From Acidobacteriota bacterium (GTDB lineage Bacteria > Acidobacteriota > Terriglobia > Terriglobales > Acidobacteriaceae): a DNA stretch of 26,197 nucleotides. A program made the translations under genes and the position numbers. Shown one piece after another: positions 20,583 through 26,197 of this stretch. Below the pieces are notes generated by a model, which saw nothing but the letters and a program-made list of their open reading frames with translations, was not told the DNA's origin and ran no database searches. Every line of letters begins with the position of its first letter. Position 1 is the stretch's first letter. The stretch is taken from the NCBI GenBank assembly GCA_023410055.1, contig JAEYQK010000021.1:1-26197 (forward strand), written 5' to 3'.

Positions 20583-23500
20583 TGCCACGTCGCAACGACA
20601 TTTCGAAAATCCTTGTGATCGGGTCTGGCCCGATTGTGATCGGCCAGTCGGCCGAGTTTGATTATTCCGGCACGCAGGCATGCAAGGCGCTGAAGGCCGA
20701 GGGGTATGAAGTCGTGCTGGTGAATTCCAATCCGGCGACGATTATGACCGACCCGGAGACGGCGGACCGGACATATGTTGAGCCGCTTACCGCCGAGTAT
20801 CTGGAAGAGATTATTCGCGTTGAAGTTGAGATGATGGAGCGCGATGGTAAGAAGGGGCTATTTGCGGTGCTGCCCACCGTCGGCGGACAGACAGCACTGA
20901 ATCTCGCGGTCGAACTAGCGGACAGCGGAGTGCTAGAGAAGTACGGCGTCATTCTCATCGGCGCGCAATTGGAAGCCATCAAGAAAGCGGAAGACCGGCT
21001 GTTGTTCAAGGATGCGATGCAGCGGATTGGGCTCGACGTGCCGCGGTCGCAGCTGGTGGACAACCTTAAAGACGGCCTGGAGTTTTCGGCGAAGATTGGC
21101 TTCCCGATCATTATTCGGCCTTCGTTCACGCTGGGCGGTACGGGCGGAGGCATCGCTTACAACAGGGAGGAATTACTGGAGATTCTGGCGAAGGGCTTGG
21201 ACTTGTCGCCAGTACATGAAGTTCTACTTGAAGAATCGGTGCTCGGCTGGAAGGAATTCGAGCTTGAGGTCATGCGTGACCTCGCTGATAACGTCATCAT
21301 CATCTGCTCGATCGAGAACTTCGATCCCATGGGCGTGCACACGGGTGATTCGATCACGGTCGCTCCGGCGCAGACGCTGACGGATCGCGAATACCAGCAC
21401 ATGCGCGACGCGGCGATCAAGGTGATTCGCGAGATCGGCGTCGAGACGGGCGGGTCTAACATTCAGTTTGCGGTACATCCGCAGACCGGACGCATGACCG
21501 TCATCGAGATGAATCCGCGCGTGTCGCGGTCCTCTGCGCTTGCTTCCAAAGCCACGGGATTCCCGATTGCGAAGATTGCCGCCAAGCTCGCCGTCGGCTA
21601 CACGCTCGACGAGATTCCGAACGACATTACGAGGAAGACACCGGCGTGCTTCGAGCCGACTCTCGATTACGTCGTGGTCAAAATTCCGAAGTGGCAGTTT
21701 GAGAAATTTGCCGGCGCCGACGAGGGACTTGGTCCGCAGATGAAGTCGGTCGGCGAAGTGATGGCGATCGGCCGCACTTTCAAGGAAGCGTTGCTGAAGG
21801 GCGTGCGTTCACTGGAGACCGGGAAGAAAGTCGGGTCGGAGAAGATCGAGCCACGGATACTGACGAAGCGTCTGGTGACCCCGCATCCGGAGCGATTGTC
21901 GTATGTGCGATGGGCTCTGGTGAACGGGCACTCGGTGGAGGAGATCGCAGAGTACACGAAGATGGACCCGTGGTTCCTGACGCAATTAAAGGAGATCGCG
22001 GACGAGCAGGTCACGTTGCAGAAGCAGACCCTCGATGCGCTGACGCCCGAGAAACTGCGCGAGATGAAGCGCATGGGCTACTCCGACGAGAAGCTGGCGG
22101 ACATGCTTCACGTTGGTACTGACAAAGGTGCGGCGGACAAGGTTCGTCAAAAGCGCGATGCGAACGGCATCAAGCCGGTCTACAAACGGGTGGACACGTG
22201 CGCGGCAGAATTCGAGAGCTACACGCCTTATCTCTACTCGACCTACGAAGAAGAAGATGAGGCCGCGCCGACCGAGAAGAAGAAGGTCATGATTCTCGGC
22301 AGCGGGCCGAACCGCATCGGGCAAGGAATCGAGTTCGACTACTGTTGCTGTCACGCGTCGTTTGCGCTGCACGCTGACGGATACGAAACGGTGATGGTGA
22401 ACTGCAATCCGGAGACGGTTTCAACGGACTATGACACTAGCGATCGGTTGTACTTTGAGCCGCTGACGCTGGAAGACGTGCTCGAGGTTTACAAGCATGA
22501 GGCTTCGGGCGGGGCGCCAGTAGGAGTGCTGGTGCAATATGGTGGTCAGACGCCGCTGAACCTGGCACTGCCGTTGAAAGCGGCAGGCGTGCCGATCATA
22601 GGGACATCGCCGGAGTCTATCGATTTGGCAGAAGATCGTAAGCGTTTCGGCAAATTGCTGGACGAGCTTGAGATTCCGCAGCCACCGGGAGCGACGGCGA
22701 CGAGTTTGGAAGAGGCGCTGGCGGCAGCGAACAGGATCGGTTATCCGGTGCTGGTGCGGCCTTCATACGTGCTGGGCGGGCGCGCGATGGTGATCGCGTA
22801 CGACGACCAGATGGTCACGCAGTACATGAAAGAGGCGGTCGAGTACTCGCAGGAGCGTCCCGTCCTCATCGACCACTTCCTGGAGGACGCGACCGAAGTC
22901 GATGTCGATTGCCTGTCGGACGGTGGAGACGTCGTGATCGCAGGCATCATGCAGCACATCGAGGAAGCAGGTATACACTCGGGCGACTCGTCGTGCGTCC
23001 TGCCGGCGGTCGATATTCCGGCAAAGTGTTTGGAGACAATCCGCGATTACACGTTCAAGCTGGCGCGTTCGCTGCACGTCGTCGGACTGATGAACGTGCA
23101 GTACGCGATTCAGCGCGAGAAGGTTTACGTGATCGAGGTCAACCCGCGTGCTTCTCGAACAGTGCCGTACGTGTCCAAGGCGACGGGAGTTCCGGTGGCG
23201 AAGATTGCGTCGCGATTGATGACCGGAAGGAAGTTGCGTGAGTTCCTACCAGAGAACGTGGAGCGCAAGATTGATCTGAGCACGGGCAATTTCTTCTATG
23301 TGAAGTCACCGGTGTTTCCGTGGTCGAAGTTCCCGGGCGTCGATATGGTGCTTGGGCCGGAGATGAAGTCCACGGGCGAAGTAATGGGCGTGGCGGACAA
23401 CTTCGGCGAGGCTTTCGCGAAGGCGCAGTTGGCTGCGGGACAGAAGCTGCCGACAGGCGGAAGCGTCTTCATCAGCGTGAACGATCGGGACAAGAAGCAG

Positions 23501-23872
23501 ATCGTACCGATTGCCAAGCGGTTCGCCGATATGGGCTTCAAGATTGTGGCGACGCATGGAACGGCGAAGTGCCTGGAACAAGCGGGGCTGGAACCTGAGC
23601 GCGTGTTCAAGGTGAAGGAAGGGCGTCCGCACGCGGTGGACTTGATGAAGGAGAATAAGATTCAACTCATCATCAACACGCCGAGTGGAGCCGATCCGTG
23701 GTTCGATGATAAAGCGATTCGCAGGACAGCGATCACGAGCCGGATCCCGACGATTACGACATTGTCGGCGGCGCGAGCGGCGGCGGATGGTATTGAAGCA
23801 GTGCAGCGCGGAGAGTTGAGTGTACATGCGTTGCAGCAACTTCATGCGAAACACGAAGCGGTAGGGAAGTAG
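20582..23872 (+). CDS. carB: Carbamoyl-phosphate synthase large subunit
   Basis: Forms carbamoyl phosphate from bicarbonate, ammonia and two ATP. It has 1096 residues, a little over E. coli (1073). Two homologous ATP-grasp halves are visible: LVIGSGPIVIGQSAEFDYSG at the start and MILGSGPNRIGQGIEFDYC from about residue 570, with matching PSFTLGGTGGG and PSYVLGGRAM lid strands and EMNPRVSRSSALASK / EVNPRASRTVPYVSK. The C-terminal MGS-like allosteric domain follows VFISVNDRDKKQIVPIAK. GGAGGTG at 20568-20574 lies 7 nt before the ATG, and TAATG couples it to carA. No arg or pyr gene follows, only an unrelated opposing gene. Confidence 0.98.
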   Translation: MPRRNDISKILVIGSGPIVIGQSAEFDYSGTQACKALKAEGYEVVLVNSNPATIMTDPETADRTYVEPLTAEYLEEIIRVEVEMMERDGKKGLFAVLPTVGGQTALNLAVELADSGVLEKYGVILIGAQLEAIKKAEDRLLFKDAMQRIGLDVPRSQLVDNLKDGLEFSAKIGFPIIIRPSFTLGGTGGGIAYNREELLEILAKGLDLSPVHEVLLEESVLGWKEFELEVMRDLADNVIIICSIENFDPMGVHTGDSITVAPAQTLTDREYQHMRDAAIKVIREIGVETGGSNIQFAVHPQTGRMTVIEMNPRVSRSSALASKATGFPIAKIAAKLAVGYTLDEIPNDITRKTPACFEPTLDYVVVKIPKWQFEKFAGADEGLGPQMKSVGEVMAIGRTFKEALLKGVRSLETGKKVGSEKIEPRILTKRLVTPHPERLSYVRWALVNGHSVEEIAEYTKMDPWFLTQLKEIADEQVTLQKQTLDALTPEKLREMKRMGYSDEKLADMLHVGTDKGAADKVRQKRDANGIKPVYKRVDTCAAEFESYTPYLYSTYEEEDEAAPTEKKKVMILGSGPNRIGQGIEFDYCCCHASFALHADGYETVMVNCNPETVSTDYDTSDRLYFEPLTLEDVLEVYKHEASGGAPVGVLVQYGGQTPLNLALPLKAAGVPIIGTSPESIDLAEDRKRFGKLLDELEIPQPPGATATSLEEALAAANRIGYPVLVRPSYVLGGRAMVIAYDDQMVTQYMKEAVEYSQERPVLIDHFLEDATEVDVDCLSDGGDVVIAGIMQHIEEAGIHSGDSSCVLPAVDIPAKCLETIRDYTFKLARSLHVVGLMNVQYAIQREKVYVIEVNPRASRTVPYVSKATGVPVAKIASRLMTGRKLREFLPENVERKIDLSTGNFFYVKSPVFPWSKFPGVDMVLGPEMKSTGEVMGVADNFGEAFAKAQLAAGQKLPTGGSVFISVNDRDKKQIVPIAKRFADMGFKIVATHGTAKCLEQAGLEPERVFKVKEGRPHAVDLMKENKIQLIINTPSGADPWFDDKAIRRTAITSRIPTITTLSAARAAADGIEAVQRGELSVHALQQLHAKHEAVGK

Positions 23873-23908
23873 CTAGACTACCAGTATTGAAGCGGCGGAG
23901 TTGTCTTT

Positions 23909-23943
23909 CCGTTCAAGACCAGAGCAGGCTTGAACGGGGCACC
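23909..23943. repeat. Intergenic hairpin repeat, copy 1
   Basis: CCGTTCAAG (23909-23917) and CTTGAACGG (23929-23937) are perfect inverted copies with an 11-nt loop. The 20-mer gcaggcttgaacggggcacc (23924-23943) recurs exactly at 24733-24752. Lying between the ends of carB and the opposing small gene, it could act as a bidirectional terminator, but neither strand has a T tract. Confidence 0.7.
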
Positions 23944-23960
23944 TTCGCCGCCTTTCATTT

Positions 23961-24335
23961 TTACGCGCTGGGTTTCAGGTGCATGGCGAACTCGACGAGT
24001 TCGTCTACGTCTTCTGTGATCACGATGGCGTTGCCCTTCGATGCGACCTCGCCCAGAGTCAGACAAGTGCGTCCGCCGATGTTCGTGATTGTGTGTGGGC
24101 GATTGGGGTCGACGAAGAAGACGACGTGGGCGGCACCATTTTCGGGCTGGAAGAAGTAGCCCGGCTTGTGGTCGATCAGGTGTCCTTCGAAGCGGACCAT
24201 ATAGAACTCGTGGAAGAGTCCGAGGTTGACCTTGGTGTGCCACTTGACCCAGTGGTCGAGCAACTCCATGGCGCTCTCAAATTCTCGATGCTGCTGGTGG
24301 TTGGTGATACCGTTCGGCTGCGGCTCGTGTGCCAT
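23961..24335 (-). CDS. Small protein of unknown function
   Basis: A 124-residue, probably cytosolic protein without signal peptide. The middle is beta-rich (FHEFYMVRFEGHLIDHKPGY, then AHVVFFVDPNRPHTITNI) and contains many His and Phe/Tyr residues; the end is helical (DVDELVEFAMHLKP). I do not recognise a family, and no catalytic motif is certain. The ATG at 24335 is chosen because GAGGTG lies 6 nt upstream; a GTG 9 bases earlier is in frame. It faces carB, with a hairpin repeat between the two ends. Confidence 0.7.
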   Translation of the reverse strand: MAHEPQPNGITNHQQHREFESAMELLDHWVKWHTKVNLGLFHEFYMVRFEGHLIDHKPGYFFQPENGAAHVVFFVDPNRPHTITNIGGRTCLTLGEVASKGNAIVITEDVDELVEFAMHLKPSA

Positions 24336-24445
24336 CGCGCGCACCTCAAGAGGGGAATCATACGCTTAGGGCCCTGTTTTGGGAACGGCCACAAAGCGCT
24401 AACTTGCGCATAGGCTACGATCGCGGGCTACAAACAGATTCCAGA

Positions 24446-24607
24446 ATGAATATCAGGTCACTTGCTGTGCTGGGAATTGCGATTGCAGCACATGTTCTCG
24501 CAGCTTTTAACGGGGCTGCGCTTGCACAGTCGCAAGGGCGTGCACAGATGGCGGCCAAGCCCGGGCCGCTGGTACATACCTTCTAGATCGTGGCACGAGA
24601 TCCGAAG
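24446..24607 (+). pseudogene. Relic of a secreted DUF1028-family gene, interrupted by a stop
   Basis: An ATG at 24446 opens a signal peptide (AVLGIAIAAHVLAAFNGAAL, cut likely after ALA) and a short mature part ending PGPLVHTF at a TAG (24584-24586). Reading straight through the TAG gives IVARDPK, so the whole would be HTF(x)IVARDPK. DUF1028 proteins (PF06267) begin with a TFSIVARDP-like strand; the missing x would be Ser (TCG), one base from TAG. After DPK the match ends and the frame closes at 24638. This reads as the 5' end of a dead gene, not a 46-residue protein, though a true short secreted peptide cannot be ruled out. No Shine-Dalgarno precedes the ATG. Confidence 0.6.
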
Positions 24608-24788
24608 GTGATTGAGAGGATATTGGGAACGCAGAGGTAGCGGAGGAAGCAGAGAAAGGCTTTCAACGCTAAGGACGCACAGGCGAAGACGCTGGTTTGT
24701 CGAAGATGCTTGTCACCCCGCTCAAGCCAAAGGCAGGCTTGAACGGGGCACCAAGTGCTTGTCTTTCCACCGCCGAATGTCAGCAATA
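24608..24788. other. Non-coding stretch with hairpin repeat, between relic and hexosaminidase gene
   Basis: This stretch holds purine-rich, repetitive-looking DNA (gcagaggtagcggaggaagc, then cgctaaggacgcacaggcga) and the second hairpin repeat copy. No gene-like frame is present. It replaces the rest of the DUF1028-type gene, so the junction near 24608 probably marks a deletion or insertion. Confidence 0.45.
24716..24752. repeat. Intergenic hairpin repeat, copy 2
   Basis: CCCCGCTCAAG (24716-24726) pairs with CTTGAACGGGG (24738-24748), with one C/A mismatch, around an 11-nt loop. The 20-mer gcaggcttgaacggggcacc at 24733-24752 is identical to copy 1 about 0.8 kb away. The shared loop length, shared arm and intergenic location make a dispersed repeat family likely. 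Confidence 0.7.
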
Positions 24789-26197
24789 TTACTGGGCAGC
24801 GTTGGAGGTTGATCCGCCTCCGGCGGCTTTGATGAGGCGCTGGACTGGGTCGGCGATCATGATCAGGACTGTTGCTACTGGTTTCTTCGGTTGCTGGAGA
24901 GCTGCGAGTTTGAGTTGTGCCCAGTCGGCGCTCATGTTGTTTCCTCCAGTTTCGGTCTTGCGAGCTTCGAGGCGGTCAAGGGCTTCGAGTCCGGTGGAGG
25001 CAATGGCGGCGACGGACTGGGAAACGGGTGCGAGTTCCTTAGCCAAGTAAGTATTCTTCAAAGCGGGCTGAAGCTTGGCGTCATTGTCGCGTAGGGCGGT
25101 CAGTGTGGTGCGGATTTGGACCTTCTCTTCTGATGTCGCTGTTCCGGCGATCAGGTGATCTACGGAGATATTCAGAGCACGGGCTTCGTAGCTTTCGGGG
25201 CGGAGTGCGTCCACGAGGCGGTTGTAGGGTGTCTCGGTGTTCGGACTGTCGATGCGGTGGCGATCGTAGCCTTTGGGCGGCTCGAGGATGCTGGCGAGGG
25301 TCTTAAGGGCGGCGATGTCATTGGATCCGAGAATGCGGCGTAGCATTGTGTCGTAGTACGACTGATGCGTAAGGCCAAGCCAGGTGAGGTCGTCGCTGAC
25401 AATAGACAGACGGCGGTACATCGAGTCGATGTCGGTAGCGTTCTGCGGAGACCAGAGGCGCTCGGCGATGGCGGCGGTGCGGGGCCAGATACGCGAGTCG
25501 ACGTTTTCAGACGTGACCAGTTCGGCCCACATAGTCGCTTCACCGCCGAGAATGCGAGTTTGCTGTTCAGGCGTGAGGGCGGCGGCCTCGCCGGACATGG
25601 GATCGTTGGCGTAGAGGCGCGATGCGGGCCAGAGCAGGTCGATGTAGTAGCCGTTGGAGAGAATGGTGCGATAGCCGCTGCGAGCAGCCTGTGCTAGTCC
25701 CTTGGGGCCACGCCAAGACTGGATCAGAGTGTCAGTGGGGAGATCGTGGTGGACGACTTCGTCCCAGCCCATCATGGTCTTGCCGTGCTTCTTGACGATG
25801 GTCTGAACGCGGCGGTTGAAGTAGGACTGGAGGTCGGCGGCTGTCTCCATCTTTCGCTTCTTCATAAAGGCGCGAATTTTCGGATTGGCCAGCCATTTCT
25901 TGCCGTTCACTTCGTCTCCACCGATGTGAAAGAACTGGTCGGGGAAGAGCTTGGCCATCTCGCCGACGAAGGTGTCGAGGAACTTGTAAGTCGTCTCGCG
26001 CGTCGGGTCCATGGCGGGATCGAAGACGCCGAAGGAGTTGTCGAGGTGATAGGGACCGGGGGCGCTGGCGAGTTGCGGGTAGCCGATGAACCAGGAGCTG
26101 GAGTGGCCGGGCATGTCGAATTCGGGGATGACGCGGATGCCGCGGTCACGAGCGTAGGCGATCACATCCCGAACCTGGTCCTGCGTGTAGTAGAGGC
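24789..26197 (-). CDS. Beta-N-acetylhexosaminidase, GH20 (5' end outside window)
   Basis: Glycoside hydrolase family 20 enzyme that removes terminal GlcNAc or GalNAc from chitin, peptidoglycan or glycan fragments. The frame is open to the window edge (upstream residues read LYYTQDQVRDVIAYARDRG), so the true start and the N-terminal GH20b domain are missing here. Visible are RVIPEFDMPGHSSS, the catalytic Asp-Glu pair in FHIGGDEVNGKKW, GWDEV, QSWRG, and GGEATMWAE, so the active-site half is intact. The last 150 residues form a helical C-terminal part ending in a basic, Gly/Ser-rich tail. The substrate is inferred from the family. Confidence 0.93.
   Translation of the reverse strand, partial: LYYTQDQVRDVIAYARDRGIRVIPEFDMPGHSSSWFIGYPQLASAPGPYHLDNSFGVFDPAMDPTRETTYKFLDTFVGEMAKLFPDQFFHIGGDEVNGKKWLANPKIRAFMKKRKMETAADLQSYFNRRVQTIVKKHGKTMMGWDEVVHHDLPTDTLIQSWRGPKGLAQAARSGYRTILSNGYYIDLLWPASRLYANDPMSGEAAALTPEQQTRILGGEATMWAELVTSENVDSRIWPRTAAIAERLWSPQNATDIDSMYRRLSIVSDDLTWLGLTHQSYYDTMLRRILGSNDIAALKTLASILEPPKGYDRHRIDSPNTETPYNRLVDALRPESYEARALNISVDHLIAGTATSEEKVQIRTTLTALRDNDAKLQPALKNTYLAKELAPVSQSVAAIASTGLEALDRLEARKTETGGNNMSADWAQLKLAALQQPKKPVATVLIMIADPVQRLIKAAGGGSTSNAAQ

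Noticed and set aside
23929..23943. Hairpin after carB as an intrinsic terminator
   Set aside because: The stem is strong, but no T tract follows on either strand and the same sequence recurs at 24.7 kb, which favours a dispersed repeat.
1..26197. CRISPR arrays, tRNA or rRNA genes, transposases, prophage genes
   Set aside because: Looked for on both strands. No regularly spaced repeats, cloverleaf-like sequences or mobile-element enzymes were seen.

Overview
The window reads as a stretch of bacterial chromosome, most likely from the phylum Acidobacteriota (class Terriglobia, Koribacter/Terriglobus-like). This is inference: gene content, moderate to high GC, a pair of MacB-type permeases, an orphan AmmeMemoRadiSam radical SAM gene and several small proteins that resemble acidobacterial families all fit, but there is no rRNA gene or other direct marker. 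I see no phage, transposase, CRISPR array or tRNA gene. Layout, left to right. 1-2750: the end of an unrecognised gene, a two-PDZ HtrA serine protease with a clear terminator, and a secreted peptidoglycan-binding protein. 2776-4894 (minus): a compact cluster of a seven-helix membrane protein, a second small membrane protein (ATGA overlap) and a CpsB/CapC-type PHP tyrosine phosphatase. 5002-6529: a tiny secreted protein with a duplicated 27-residue Cys/Pro/Glu module, a small conserved-looking cytosolic protein and an XRE regulator with an S24-like but apparently non-catalytic C-terminus. 6815-9452: an AlaA-like aminotransferase, a small membrane protein, a pterin carbinolamine dehydratase and a divergent ECF-like sigma factor. 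9893-12039: an HD-GYP response regulator (cyclic-di-GMP phosphodiesterase) facing an AmmeMemoRadiSam radical SAM enzyme. 12291-18147 (minus): TPR protein, YvcK-like protein, GlmU, then two MacB/FtsX-type permeases. 18243-23872 (plus): signal peptidase I, a small membrane protein, then carA and carB (carbamoyl-phosphate synthase) as a translationally coupled pair. 23961-26197: a small unknown protein, a relic of a DUF1028-type gene flanked by two copies of a hairpin repeat, and a 5'-truncated GH20 beta-N-acetylhexosaminidase. Working together: much of the window concerns the envelope (HtrA, PG-binding protein, PHP phosphatase, YvcK and GlmU around UDP-GlcNAc, signal peptidase, FtsX-type permeases, hexosaminidase), with housekeeping carbamoyl-phosphate synthesis and a few regulators between. 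The less ordinary items are the stop-interrupted DUF1028 relic, the dispersed hairpin repeats, the duplicated mini-protein, the S24-like regulator lacking its catalytic residues, and a hairpin overlapping the ribosome binding site of the radical SAM gene. I found no convincing multi-gene system that I could call new.
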